A stretch of DNA of 64,000 nt from Rhizobium viscosum (GCF_014873945.1 NZ_JADBEC010000001.1:1240001-1304000), one strand, 5' to 3'. Positions 45,353 through 53,976 are shown, numbered from the stretch's first letter. Notes: a model not told the origin generated them from the sequence alone. A program made the numbers and translations.

Positions 45353-46645
45353 TTATTCGCTGACGCGTTCGACGATGGCGCCGCAGCGGGTCAGCTTTTC
45401 TTCCAGCCGCTCAAAGCCGCGATCGAGGTGATAAACGCGGGACACCGTGGTTTCGCCTTCGGCGGCAAGGCCGGCGATGACGAGGGAAACGGAAGCGCGA
45501 AGATCGGTCGCCATGACAGGCGCGCCCTTCAGCCTCTGGACACCCTCGATCTTGGCCGTCTGGCCCGACAGAGAGATCTTCGCGCCAAGGCGGGCAAGCT
45601 CCTGCACATGCATGAAGCGGTTTTCGAAGATGGTTTCCGTGACATGCGAGATACCGGAAGAGCGGGTCATCAGCGCCATGAACTGCGCCTGCAGGTCGGT
45701 CGGGAAACCTGGGAAGGGATCCGTGACGATATCGACCGGCTGGATGCCGGCGCCGTTACGCTTGATGCGCATGCCATTGTTGGTCGACGAAATCTCCGCG
45801 CCGGCGCGCCGCAGCGTTTCCAGCGCCGTTTCCAGTAGGGCAATATCGGTATTTTCGAGTACGACATCGCCGCCGGCCATGGCGACGGCCATGGCATAGG
45901 TGCCGGTCTCGATGCGGTCAGGCAGGACGCGATGGCGCGCGCCCGAGAGCGAGGTGACGCCTTCGATGGTAATGGTCGGGGTGCCGGCGCCGGAAACCTT
46001 GGCGCCCATGGCGTTCAGGCAGTTGGCGAGGTCGACGACTTCGGGCTCGCGTGCGGCGTTGCCGATCACGGTCGTGCCGCGGGCAAGTGTTGCCGCCATC
46101 ATCAGCACATGCGTCGCGCCAACAGATACTTTCGGGAAAGTATAATGCGTGCCGATGAGGCCGCCCTGCGGTGCTTTGGCGTTGATATAACCGCCATCGA
46201 TCTCCATGGTCGCGCCGAGCGCAGTCAGGCCATCGATGAAGAGATCGACCGGACGCGTGCCGATGGCGCAGCCGCCTGGCAGGGAAACGCGGCAATGGCC
46301 CTCGCGGGCGAGCAGCGGACCGATGACCCAGAAGGAGGCACGCATCTTTGAGACCAGCTCATAGGGCGCGGTGGTGTCTACGATAGTGCGGCATGTGAAA
46401 TGGATCGTGCGGGCGTAGGAATCTTCCTGACGCTCCCGGCGGCCGTTGACGGCCACATCGACGCCGTGATTGCCGAGGATGCGCATCAGCAATTCGACAT
46501 CGGCGAGGTGGGGCACGTTTTCCAGCGTCAACGTATCGCTCGTCAAAAGCGAGGCGATCATCAGCGGCAGCGCGGCATTCTTGGCGCCGGAAATCGGAAT
46601 GATGCCATTGAGCTCATTACCGCCGACAATTCTGATACGATCCAT
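45353..46645 (-). CDS. murA: UDP-N-acetylglucosamine 1-carboxyvinyltransferase
   Basis: 430 residues, the first committed enzyme of peptidoglycan synthesis, joining enolpyruvate to UDP-GlcNAc. It shows [15 protein letters not shown] [14 protein letters not shown] near the start, the catalytic-loop Cys in [14 protein letters not shown], and [18 protein letters not shown]. The ATG at 46645 gives the family length; a GTG two codons upstream is less likely. A terminator follows at once. Confidence 0.96.
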   Translation of the reverse strand: MDRIRIVGGNELNGIIPISGAKNAALPLMIASLLTSDTLTLENVPHLADVELLMRILGNHGVDVAVNGRRERQEDSYARTIHFTCRTIVDTTAPYELVSKMRASFWVIGPLLAREGHCRVSLPGGCAIGTRPVDLFIDGLTALGATMEIDGGYINAKAPQGGLIGTHYTFPKVSVGATHVLMMAATLARGTTVIGNAAREPEVVDLANCLNAMGAKVSGAGTPTITIEGVTSLSGARHRVLPDRIETGTYAMAVAMAGGDVVLENTDIALLETALETLRRAGAEISSTNNGMRIKRNGAGIQPVDIVTDPFPGFPTDLQAQFMALMTRSSGISHVTETIFENRFMHVQELARLGAKISLSGQTAKIEGVQRLKGAPVMATDLRASVSLVIAGLAAEGETTVSRVYHLDRGFERLEEKLTRCGAIVERVSE

Positions 46646-46761
46646 GTGCACTTACGGGCGAGGCCCGCCTTTCCTCAAAAGTTTTGCCTGTGGGGGCAAG
46701 GCAAGAAGTGGGGGTCTTTAGAGCAAATCCCCGCACGCTTCAATTCGTCGCGGACCGAACA

Positions 46762-46971
46762 TTACGATTCGTCCATTTTTGCGGCAGCAGGCTTTGCCGC
46801 CGGCAAGCCATCCGTCTCGTCCGCCTGGCCGGACCGGCGAGCACGCACCTGCTGTTTGCGTCTTGAAAGATTTTCTCTCAGCTTTTCGGCAGCCCGTTCG
46901 CGGCGCAATGCCGCTTGGGCTTCCATGGCCGCTTTCCGGCTCTGCCGGGCCTTTTCAGTCTCTTCGTTCAT
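46762..46971 (-). CDS. Small charged hypothetical protein
   Basis: 69 residues, nearly all charged helix (KARQSRKAAMEAQAALRRERAAEKLRENLS, given in part), with an Ala/Lys-rich end. It probably forms a coiled coil or unstructured RNA-binding-like protein, but no family is known. It lies on the same strand upstream of murA with a 116-base gap. Confidence 0.6.
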   Translation of the reverse strand: MNEETEKARQSRKAAMEAQAALRRERAAEKLRENLSRRKQQVRARRSGQADETDGLPAAKPAAAKMDES

Positions 46972-47125
46972 GTCCCAGAAGTAACCGAATTCGCGTCATT
47001 CCAAAAGTGCTGCGAACGTTATTCCCAGAGAAGTTGGAATTTGCGGCTTGCACTCCTGCCGAACCTGTGGCAATAGCCGCCCCGTTCACGCGAGTTGAGC
47101 GTTTTCGCTTCACGCGTCTGGTCCT

Positions 47126-47200
47126 GCTGCCGTAGCTCAGTGGTAGAGCACACCCTTGGTAAGGGTGAGGTCGGTGGTTCAATCCCACTCGGCAGCACCA
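47126..47200 (+). tRNA. tRNA-Thr (GGT)
   Basis: 75 bases with CCA encoded. The acceptor stem GCTGCCG pairs with CGGCAGC, the anticodon loop TTGGTAA gives anticodon GGT, and the T arm has GGTTCAATCC. Its 3' 49 bases are duplicated at 52135-52183, marking it as an integration site. Confidence 0.97.
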
Positions 47201-47206
47201 GTTTTC
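47152..47206 (+). repeat. Left 55-base direct repeat (attL) of the tRNA-Thr island
   Basis: Identical over 55 bases to 52135-52189. It spans the anticodon arm to the 3' end of tRNA-Thr plus six bases (GTTTTC). The matches stop abruptly on both sides (T versus C upstream, C versus T downstream), as expected for a site-specific recombination core. Confidence 0.9.
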
Positions 47207-47739
47207 CTCAAAGAAATCAGTGCGATACGGAAGGGCAATCGCCCTCACCGGTTGCGTGAACCACGTCGAAATTGCAGAACAGAACGCGAATTGCGCGAAA
47301 AATACGTGCAAAATACGTGCAGCTTGTTCTATTTGCGTTCACTTACTACTGGCGGGTTGCCATCGAGGGCTGGCTTGATGACTACCTACCTACAGGAACA
47401 CCCGGTCGGGAATGGCCAGGGCCAGGGCACGTGACGCGGTTTCCACGGGCTTTGCCTATTCCACGGTCTACGGGAGGGGAAAGAACCAAAATAAAGCGTT
47501 TTGAAATTCGCAATGAATTATTCATGACGAAAATTCGAACGCAAAAAATGTAAAATGAATTTGACGATGTCGTCAGACTCCACCATATTCTAACCGCGTC
47601 AGGGAAAGTTTCCTCGTGAGAGGAGCGCGCTGTAACGCCCATCAGGAGGGGCCAACCGGCACCGTTAGTTACTCGATGTGGATTTACGCTACAACGTCGA
47701 CGCTACTATTTAGGGCTGCCTTTTGGCAGCCCTTTTAAT
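47207..47739. other. Left end of the island, no supported gene
   Basis: About 530 bases. It contains two direct copies of AAATACGTGCA (47305-47327), which could be integrase arm sites, and a hairpin at 47713-47732. An open frame at 47272-47553 has no recognisable integrase or other motif and is not called. Confidence 0.5.
47713..47736. terminator. Bidirectional hairpin terminator next to the DUF3800 gene
   Basis: An 8-base stem GGGCTGCC/GGCAGCCC with a TTTT loop and a TTTT tail on the + strand. It sits 4 bases beyond the DUF3800 stop; on the - strand the tail is TAAATAG, so termination is better on the + strand. Confidence 0.6.
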
Positions 47740-48381
47740 TTATCCTGTAGCAAGCCATCGAGGCTTCAAAACATCCAGCTTAGCCGAAAACACAAGCAGC
47801 CTGCCGCCTCTAATCAGATCCGAGCATATCGAAGTTTCGGCAACATTGGCGTGGTGATCACGCGTTGCCTTGTAGATGGTGTTTGCAATGATGTCAGCAA
47901 TCTGTACGCCTGCCGTGATGTCACTGCGAACAAAGTCGATAGCTGGTGCGGCGTTGAATTTCCCAATCGTCGCTGCAATCTTGGCTGCTATTTGGTCGTA
48001 GACTTGTCTGGAATACCTTCCGCCATCTGCAATGATGCGAGCCTGAGTGCCGGAGACCATCAGAGGCATACAAGCCTCAATCACCATTTGCTCGAGAACC
48101 GAACACTCTGGATGGACGTTCGAAACAACCGAGCCAAGTGAGCTAGACTTGTGGCATGTGACCACAGCCGAAAAGTGCTCTTCCTCGCCAAGCATGTCGA
48201 AAAACTTTCCTCGTTGTGCATCGTCCAGAAGGCCGCCCTTAACCTCGTCCTTCGCACCGATGGCCTTTCGAAACTTCTTCATCATGCGGCCGGCATCGTG
48301 CGCAGAGATACGCACGGCAGAGAGAATGAGGGAGTGTTTATCCTCGTCGAAACCTCCGCTTTCGTCACAGTATATCTGCAC
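47740..48381 (-). CDS. DUF3800-family protein (RNase H-like fold)
   Basis: 213 residues. The start MQIYCDESGGFDEDKHSLILSA (given in part) and the later ARIIADGG and ITAGVQIADIIANTIYKA segments are typical of DUF3800, a family often found in defence and mobile regions and thought to have an RNase H-like fold with Asp/Glu residues. Those acidic residues are present, so activity is plausible but unproven. The gene is in the tRNA-Thr island. A palindrome 60-80 bases upstream may control it. Confidence 0.82.
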   Translation of the reverse strand: MQIYCDESGGFDEDKHSLILSAVRISAHDAGRMMKKFRKAIGAKDEVKGGLLDDAQRGKFFDMLGEEEHFSAVVTCHKSSSLGSVVSNVHPECSVLEQMVIEACMPLMVSGTQARIIADGGRYSRQVYDQIAAKIAATIGKFNAAPAIDFVRSDITAGVQIADIIANTIYKATRDHHANVAETSICSDLIRGGRLLVFSAKLDVLKPRWLATG

Positions 48382-48925
48382 TTCCGAGTCCTCAACATTA
48401 CATTGTTTACCATTCGTTAACCCGAGGCAAGGTGTGCTGCAAACACTAAATATAGTGTTAACAGCTTATTTTTAGCAGTACAGATTGTATCTTACGGGCC
48501 AACCGCGAGACGCAAGCCATCGCTCGGCCGAGCAATCCCAGCCGTTAAATCCCTCGGATTTTTTTGAGAACCGGGCTCGTTACCTCCGGTCCAGTCGCCG
48601 CCGCAACATCGGAAATCATTAAGAGCGAATCACCTGATTCCGTCAAGAGTCGAGGTGTAACCGAACGCTGACCACAACATCTTGTGGATGCCCTTGTGAA
48701 GAGATGGGATAACCGGACCCCACCCCGGGAGGGCACCTCAGATCTCTCCGACCGTCTCAGTCTGGACCCGCGTCCCAATCAAGCGTTAGCGCTAACCCAG
48801 GAAATTGCCTCGCGTACGCGTAACGCGTGGCTCAGTGCCAGAAAATTTCATTTGACTCGCTCATAAATACTGATCTTATTAAATATACAACCGGCAACGA
48901 AAAGTCTTGAAGGGGAAACGGCTGC
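48382..48925. other. Intergenic region in the island
   Basis: About 540 bases between divergent genes, with a palindrome at 48442-48459 and several short inverted repeats (for example AGCGTTAGCGCTAACC near 48783-48798). I see no supported gene. Confidence 0.45.
48442..48459. promoter_or_regulatory. Palindromic operator candidate upstream of the DUF3800 gene
   Basis: Arms AACACTA and TAGTGTT with a 4-base A/T centre. It lies 61-78 bases upstream of the DUF3800 start, a suitable place for a repressor. No matching regulator is encoded in the island. Confidence 0.4.
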
Positions 48926-49453
48926 ATGTTGCACACATCCTTGGATTGGCTATCAAACAACGCAGCCGTAGTAGCCGCCATCGTTGCGGCTTTTATTTCT
49001 TTGATTACTTCATTCATTACATCGAGGGTCGCGCTCGCTTCGATCAAGAGGAAAGCCGAGTTTGATTTTCGGACTGAATTTTCTGCAGAGCGTGCGATCA
49101 TCGCCCTGCTGATGATCGAGACCCAGTCCACGAGGACATGGAATATTATCCGAGAGACCATCGGCGGCTTCGGCGATGACGAACTTAAAAAACTACTAGT
49201 GCGTTCCGGGGCAATAAGAATGATTGGCCCAAATCAAGAGGAACGATGGGGCTTGCTAGATAGAAATCGAGATTTCCTGATCAAGAATAGGTTCCTGCGT
49301 GAGCATAATCGCAACCCCGATTGGTACCAAGATCTCAAGAAAAGAGACGCAGAAGCAGCAGCCGATGAAGCGAAAAACGCGCGAGCGGCGGCTCAGAGCG
49401 CAAAGAAACCTAGCAAGATACGCGAGTTTCTCACCTCCTTCACCATCCATTGA
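48926..49453 (+). CDS. Hypothetical membrane-anchored protein of the island
   Basis: 175 residues. One or two helices at about residues 14-40 (AAVVAAIVAAFISLITSFIT) precede a cytoplasmic part with charged helices; the end is Lys/Ala-rich (AEAAADEAKNARAAAQSAKK). An AAGGGGAA ribosome site lies ahead. It resembles short N-terminal membrane anchors on unknown cytoplasmic domains. No family is recognised. It is followed by the HEPN-like gene after 154 bases on the same strand. Confidence 0.6.
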   Translation: MLHTSLDWLSNNAAVVAAIVAAFISLITSFITSRVALASIKRKAEFDFRTEFSAERAIIALLMIETQSTRTWNIIRETIGGFGDDELKKLLVRSGAIRMIGPNQEERWGLLDRNRDFLIKNRFLREHNRNPDWYQDLKKRDAEAAADEAKNARAAAQSAKKPSKIREFLTSFTIH

Positions 49454-49607
49454 CAAATTTGTAAATCGGTCACAGCGTCGGCCGAACTTTGGTGAATATC
49501 TTACATCACCGACAGCAAGGCATCTCGACGCAGACAGACTAGGTCAAGAGTAGCGGGATACTGCATGTTGTACCCCTCTCTATTTGAATGGTTAGGAGCG
49601 CAGGTGC

Positions 49608-50192
49608 TTGGCGGAAGACATCGCTCAATATTGGCTTGATCGCGGCGCCCGATTTGAAGCAACCGCTCAGCCGATGGCGGTTCCTTTTACTGTTCGAGTG
49701 CCGGATCAAGCATGGCCGCTGCTAGGCAAAATCGTCCTAATGTGGACGGTGCTGGATTCAAAGCTAGACCAGCTAATATGGATGCTTTCGCTGCATCACG
49801 AACTACCTGCCAATGCGATCGGCAGCCCTGGTGACGACGCATTCCGCACTAAAATTACGTTCCTTGAAAGGGCTGTCGAGGAGAAGTATGCCGCCAGGCC
49901 GAACGTAGTGAAGGAGTTCGCCAGACTTAAATCCAAGTGTCTCAATCTGAAAGCAGTGAGAGACAGTATCGCACATGGCCAGATTTTTTCCGCAAGCCAG
50001 CTTTCAGATGAGGCTGTTGTTTTCAAGCATAAGAATTCGGACAAGACCTATTCGCTCGCCGAGTTGGCTGTCATTGTGAATGACATCGCCCAATACATAG
50101 GTCGTCTCAATGAGTTTCACGAGTGGGCTAACTGGCCGACTCAAAAGCAACGGTTGTTGCAGATGCAAGCTCACTTTAGGGAAAACCCATAG
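49608..50192 (+). CDS. HEPN-like domain protein of the island
   Basis: 194 residues from a TTG start preceded by AGGAG. Helical throughout, with LGKIVLMWTVLDSKLDQLIWML, FARLKSKCLNLKAVRDSIAHGQ and a C-terminal helix. R118-DSIA-H123 matches the R-x4-H motif of HEPN nucleases, placed after a helix as expected. Such proteins can be RNases in toxin-antitoxin or abortive systems, but many AbiV/DUF relatives are inactive. No antitoxin is recognised next to it. Assignment rests on this motif and helix pattern. Confidence 0.55.
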   Translation: MAEDIAQYWLDRGARFEATAQPMAVPFTVRVPDQAWPLLGKIVLMWTVLDSKLDQLIWMLSLHHELPANAIGSPGDDAFRTKITFLERAVEEKYAARPNVVKEFARLKSKCLNLKAVRDSIAHGQIFSASQLSDEAVVFKHKNSDKTYSLAELAVIVNDIAQYIGRLNEFHEWANWPTQKQRLLQMQAHFRENP

Positions 50193-50651
50193 GCCCGCTC
50201 CAAGGGCGCCCCGGTAGCATCCGCTTCGTGCTAGCTGCGATGGCAAACGCTGCGACAACCCCGGCCCCAACACCGATCACTCCAATCTTCGGAGGAAGTG
50301 TGGCTCCATGCCGACGCACCAGAACCGATCTGTTTTAAATGGTTACGGAAAAGTGAGACGAAATTTCCCGCCTTGAGTTTTTTATCTTTTTCGTCGTGGT
50401 TGTCCCGCATTGAAAGCCGGACTACCGGTCAGCTCACGGCCAGGCAGCCGGCGATAGATTGAGAGGGAACAGCGGTGATATCTCAATTGTCGCGATTGCC
50501 TCCGAAGCGGCCATCCAATTGTTGATTGCGATGTTGAATAAATGAGAAGCCGGAAACCATCTGCAAACCGATTCTCTGTATTATTTACACTTTTAAATAG
50601 TGGTGTACAATATCTCTGATATGAGGATTTGTTTAATCAGGGAGGCCTCCC
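50193..50651. other. Intergenic region in the island, AT-rich at its end
   Basis: About 460 bases. On the - strand 50176-50319 is a GTG-started 47-codon frame with one strongly hydrophobic segment, overlapping the end of the HEPN-like gene; it is uncertain. The last 100 bases hold a promoter. Confidence 0.4.
50584..50611 (+). promoter_or_regulatory. Promoter candidate for the 50652 gene
   Basis: TTTACA at 50584-50589 and TACAAT at 50606-50611 with a 16-base spacer, 40 bases upstream of the TTG start. This matches the standard housekeeping-sigma consensus quite well. Confidence 0.5.
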
Positions 50652-51623
50652 TTGAAATTGTCGATTTTTCGTAATCCGGCGATACTCATCACCATTATCT
50701 CGACTGTTTTCTCTATTTTTTTTGTTATTTTTGGAGGGATGATATTTACGTGGACAGCCGATTATTTTGCTATTGATCTATCTTTTAATGATACAGGAAG
50801 ACAGGCTATTCAATTCTTGTTGACATTTATTATTATCATGGCGTCAATAACTACATATTATTTCCTCTACATCAAAACAGAAAATGAAAGTCACCTTGAC
50901 TATTTAGAAGGCTCTGACGTCGAGGAAACTTATATTCAGGTCGCAAACAACTTAAATGTACGAATAAGAATTCTAGAGGCTAGGTCTCTGCTTATATACT
51001 GGTCTATGATTTTCGTGATTGTATCGGGCGTCGTTCTGATACTCTTTTCTGGGTATCTATCATCTCTCGACAGCTATGGATCCAGTCTTTGGGCGCTTAT
51101 TGAGCAAGGCAATCCGACAAGAGATGCATCCATGTCCACAACACCTTTTTCAACTCGTGAGCAGCCCGTGATCACATTGACGGAGGAGCAAAAGAATGCA
51201 CGTTTCAAGTCGTACATTGACGGGAGGGACAAACTGACCGCTGCGATGATAAACGTGATAGAGAAGCGAACCGACGACGGTAAAAGCTTTAATGTAAGCA
51301 GTACAATTTTACGTGTTAGTATACTTGGCATGCTTATTTTCTTGGTGCAAATCTTAATGCAACTATACAGATACAATTCTCGATTGATTACTTTTTACAG
51401 CTCGCGGAGGGATGCTATTGTCCTCGGCCAAGGACATGAGAAAAGCATGCGAACATTCTCGCACCTTCTTCTGCCAACGGGATTTGACTTTGGCAGAGAA
51501 CCACATCATCCCTTCGAGGAAGCTGCTCAATTAATCCGTGACGGGGCTGTAAATACCAAAGATCGCATAAAACGGCAGATCAAGAAGAAGCCGGCGGTGC
51601 CCAAGGTCCCAGAGACCGAATAG
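50652..51623 (+). CDS. AT-rich hypothetical four-helix membrane protein of the island
   Basis: 323 residues from a TTG start preceded by AGGGAGG. Hydrophobic helices at about residues 9-33, 52-74, 115-137 and 219-240. A loop of about 80 residues separates helices 3 and 4, and a cytoplasmic tail of ~80 residues ends in a basic Lys-rich stretch (KDRIKRQIKKKPAVPK). The codon use is visibly more A/T-rich than that of the core genes, so it was probably acquired. No family is recognised. Confidence 0.65.
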   Translation: MKLSIFRNPAILITIISTVFSIFFVIFGGMIFTWTADYFAIDLSFNDTGRQAIQFLLTFIIIMASITTYYFLYIKTENESHLDYLEGSDVEETYIQVANNLNVRIRILEARSLLIYWSMIFVIVSGVVLILFSGYLSSLDSYGSSLWALIEQGNPTRDASMSTTPFSTREQPVITLTEEQKNARFKSYIDGRDKLTAAMINVIEKRTDDGKSFNVSSTILRVSILGMLIFLVQILMQLYRYNSRLITFYSSRRDAIVLGQGHEKSMRTFSHLLLPTGFDFGREPHHPFEEAAQLIRDGAVNTKDRIKRQIKKKPAVPKVPETE

Positions 51624-51677
51624 GCTTAAAATTAGTCACCAATATCAACCGAAATACATTCCGGTCCGCCCGCAATA

Positions 51678-52027
51678 ATGGCGACTATGATGATGTGTTT
51701 GTCGCTAACCGCGATTGATGGCGACACTGTGCGCTGCGACGGTCAGCTTATGCGATTGTTGGGAGGAGGAGTGCCATTCCAGTAGGGAATAGATACTCCG
51801 GAGATCGGATCGCACGCGAAATACATCAGGGAACGGAAGCTGGCGTTGATCTCCGAGGGAAGGCTGAGAGAGCTACTGGAAGAACATAGCCTATGGATCG
51901 AGATCAAGGGTTACGACAACACTCCCAAGCATCGGCCGCTTATCAACATCTACCAAACAAAGATATCGGGGCCAAATTGCTGTCGGAGGGGTTCGCTCGT
52001 GAGCGGCGGGCCACACCACAAGAATGA
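51678..52027 (+). pseudogene. Broken SNase-like (thermonuclease) gene
   Basis: Reading the frame from 51678 gives AIDGDTVRCDGQLMRLLG, typical of the staphylococcal nuclease N-terminus, then a TAG at 51783-51785, then GIDTPEIGSHAKYIRERKLA in the same frame, and, after a frameshift near 51960, DIGAKLLSEGFARERRATPQE ending at a TGA (52025-52027). All parts match the order in an intact SNase protein. The gene is therefore disrupted by a stop and a frameshift. It lies next to the right end of the island. Confidence 0.8.
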
Positions 52028-52134
52028 TTGGTGCGCGGAATAGCCCCCCACCTCGCCTCATTGAAGAAGCCATCCGGGACGTCTCAAGCGTACTTCGTCG
52101 AAGCGTGCGTCGGATGATGCAGATACCCGCCTTT

Positions 52135-52189
52135 ACCCTTGGTAAGGGTGAGGTCGGTGGTTCAATCCCACTCGGCAGCACCAGTTTTC
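52135..52189 (+). repeat. Right 55-base direct repeat (attR) of the tRNA-Thr island
   Basis: The copy of the tRNA-Thr 3' part, without a 5' half, so it is not a working tRNA. It is identical to 47152-47206. Confidence 0.92.
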
Positions 52190-52332
52190 TCCTTTAGCAT
52201 TATCCTCCGCGCCAATCGGCACCATTGCTGCCGGCAAAAATCTCGCTAGAATATTAGCATTCTGAAACCTTTGGAGAGGGAACCCGAAGGCTTCATTCAA
52301 TGTTTCTATCGGGACATGCTGGAGGAGCGTCG

Positions 52333-52575
52333 ATGGCAACTGAACGATGGAATAGTCCGATCAAGGTAGGTTTCGAAGGCGCAGGAGCACGTACGGTTAA
52401 CGGACCGTTCGATGCCTTGGCATGCCTTGCCGAACATTGGCCTGCTGTACGCGGATTGAAATATCTCAAGGCACGCAGCGCCTGCCGCGCCGCCCTCGAT
52501 GGAAGAAAGACCGTCGAAGAGGCCCGCGCGGAGTTTATGGCGGCGGCAGAGGAAGCAAAGCTTAAAGTGCATTAA
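52333..52575 (+). CDS. DUF982-family protein
   Basis: 80 residues starting MATERWNSPIKVGFEG, then DALACLAEHWPAVRGLKYLK and ARAEFMAAAEEAKLKVH, matching DUF982, a family found almost only in Rhizobiales and near-relatives, of unknown function. A very strong ribosome site GGAGGAG precedes the ATG at 52333. It lies 144 bases past the island's right end. Confidence 0.88.
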   Translation: MATERWNSPIKVGFEGAGARTVNGPFDALACLAEHWPAVRGLKYLKARSACRAALDGRKTVEEARAEFMAAAEEAKLKVH

Positions 52576-52810
52576 GCTTTCGGCCGCGATATCGGACAAT
52601 GAAAGTCCGATCCGTTCCGAAACGAAGCAATGCTTAATTTTCACTTAACCCTGCTCGGAACTCGCGCAGGGCTTTGTCTCGAAAGACATTGCGCCATTCA
52701 ACTGTTCATCAATAGAACGACGTCAGCCATCATGATGATGGCTAGAGGCTCGTCACCCACTACGGGAGACTGCAGACGAGCCTCGTCCGGAAGAAACTTC
52801 GAATATTTTA

Positions 52811-53074
52811 TCAGCAACCCGAAGTATTCTCATCCTCCACCTGAATATATCCCACACCTATGATTGTGCCATCTGCGGCACGGATGAAGGACGGCAGGTA
52901 ATGCGGTTCGGCGGGCTCGCAGATGGTGGCGCTGGTATATTCGTTCAACGCTATTTCGTCTTTCGGCAGTGCCGAATAATTCATATCGGTTTCGAGTGAG
53001 GCATAGGCGGAGCCGGTAAAGGCGCCGCACCCCAGGAGCAGGGCCGCGGCCCACAGGCGTATAAGCGTTTGCAT
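52811..53074 (-). CDS. Secreted or periplasmic hypothetical protein
   Basis: 87 residues, starting with a signal peptide (MQTLIRLWAAALLLGCGAFTG, cleaved after AYA). The remaining ~60 residues form a small acidic domain with two Cys. No family is recognised. The ATG at 53074 begins the signal peptide; the frame extends upstream without a start that suits it. Confidence 0.55.
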   Translation of the reverse strand: MQTLIRLWAAALLLGCGAFTGSAYASLETDMNYSALPKDEIALNEYTSATICEPAEPHYLPSFIRAADGTIIGVGYIQVEDENTSGC

Positions 53075-53157
53075 TATTGTCTCCAGAATTGAAATCAGCT
53101 TTTCAACACGCGGGACAGGGAGTTGGTTCCTTGGAAATTCCTGCTGCGGATCGCGAT

Positions 53158-53430
53158 TTATCTCACCAGCAGGCGGCAATGCACGTAACCGCTTCCGACA
53201 ATGTCCTCGGCGATTGCCAGAGCCCGCTCACTATCACCCCATCGGCTCACGAAACCTTCGAGAACGATGGAGGGGCCTATGGTGGAGACGATGATTTCGG
53301 TCGCATCGAGATCGGCCGCGGCATGCAGGGCGCTTTCCACGGACGTGCGCATAGCGGCCGTGTTGTAGCCCTCCTTCCAGGCTTCCTCGTGGGGTGGCGA
53401 GCCGTGCAGCACCATGACCGTTCCTGACAT
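53158..53430 (-). CDS. Hypothetical small protein, unknown
   Basis: 90 residues with ATG at 53430. It contains EIIVSTIGPSIVLEGFVSRWGDSERALAIAE (given in part), suggestive of an alpha/beta fold. No family is recognised. The ribosome site is weak, and the gene may be coupled to the secreted protein gene downstream. Confidence 0.45.
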   Translation of the reverse strand: MSGTVMVLHGSPPHEEAWKEGYNTAAMRTSVESALHAAADLDATEIIVSTIGPSIVLEGFVSRWGDSERALAIAEDIVGSGYVHCRLLVR

Positions 53431-53579
53431 TACCTAATAGAGATCTAACGCAGGAAGACGACGTTTGTTGCCATAGGCAGCCGGCTGGATGCATAGTCGC
53501 CGTGATGATGGTGCCCCGATACTCCGGTCCCTACCGGAGCATCGGCAGAAGTCCCATGTAATTGCGGCCGAGGAAGATA

Positions 53580-53861
53580 ATGATGAAAGCGCTGGTGCCT
53601 GCCTTTCTCGCTACGACCCTTTTGGCTGCACCCTTACTGGCCGGCTGTTCCACCGCGGACGCGCCTGCGCTGGAGCCCATTCCCGGCAGCATCACCTATG
53701 GCGGGCAGCCGCGCACGAAGCTGACGAAATCGCCGATCGGCAGCGCCGTCCACAATGCCTTCTACGATCAGCAGGGCCAGCGCGTCTACGAAACATATAT
53801 CCTCCAGCCCGACCGCAGCCTGAAGCTGGTGCGGCGCCGGATCGTGCCGGACTTCCCGTAA
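53580..53861 (+). CDS. Putative lipoprotein
   Basis: 93 residues beginning MMKALVPAFLATTLLAAPLLAGC. The LAGC lipobox predicts lipid attachment at the Cys. The mature part (about 70 residues) is basic, with DQQGQRVYETYILQPDRSLK. A GAGGAAG site lies upstream. The function is unknown; it sits just before the helicase gene. Confidence 0.72.
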   Translation: MMKALVPAFLATTLLAAPLLAGCSTADAPALEPIPGSITYGGQPRTKLTKSPIGSAVHNAFYDQQGQRVYETYILQPDRSLKLVRRRIVPDFP

Positions 53862-53976
53862 TAGTGCATGGGCAGCCCGCGCGTGCTTGACAGCGGCGCC
53901 AATCGAGAACATCCAAGGAACATCTGATTTTATTCGCAGGCGCTGATTCTCCCGCGGAGCCCAACCGGACGGCTGG

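Larger units (their letters stand above)
47201..52189. mobile_element. Small genomic island integrated at tRNA-Thr
   Basis: About 5 kb bounded by the 55-base repeats. Content: DUF3800 gene, two unknown membrane proteins, an HEPN-like protein, and an SNase-like pseudogene. The inner part, chiefly 50.5-51.65 kb, is visibly richer in A/T than the flanking core genes. I found no integrase, transposase or excisionase. It may be a degraded element or one moved by an integrase elsewhere. Confidence 0.8.

Noticed and set aside
47272..47553. 93-codon frame at the left end of the island as a possible integrase remnant
   Set aside because: No tyrosine-recombinase residues (R-H-x-x-R, Tyr) can be seen; similarity would be imagined.
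52135..52183. Second tRNA-Thr gene
   Set aside because: Only the 3' half is present; the acceptor 5' strand and D arm are missing, so it is a repeat end, not a tRNA.
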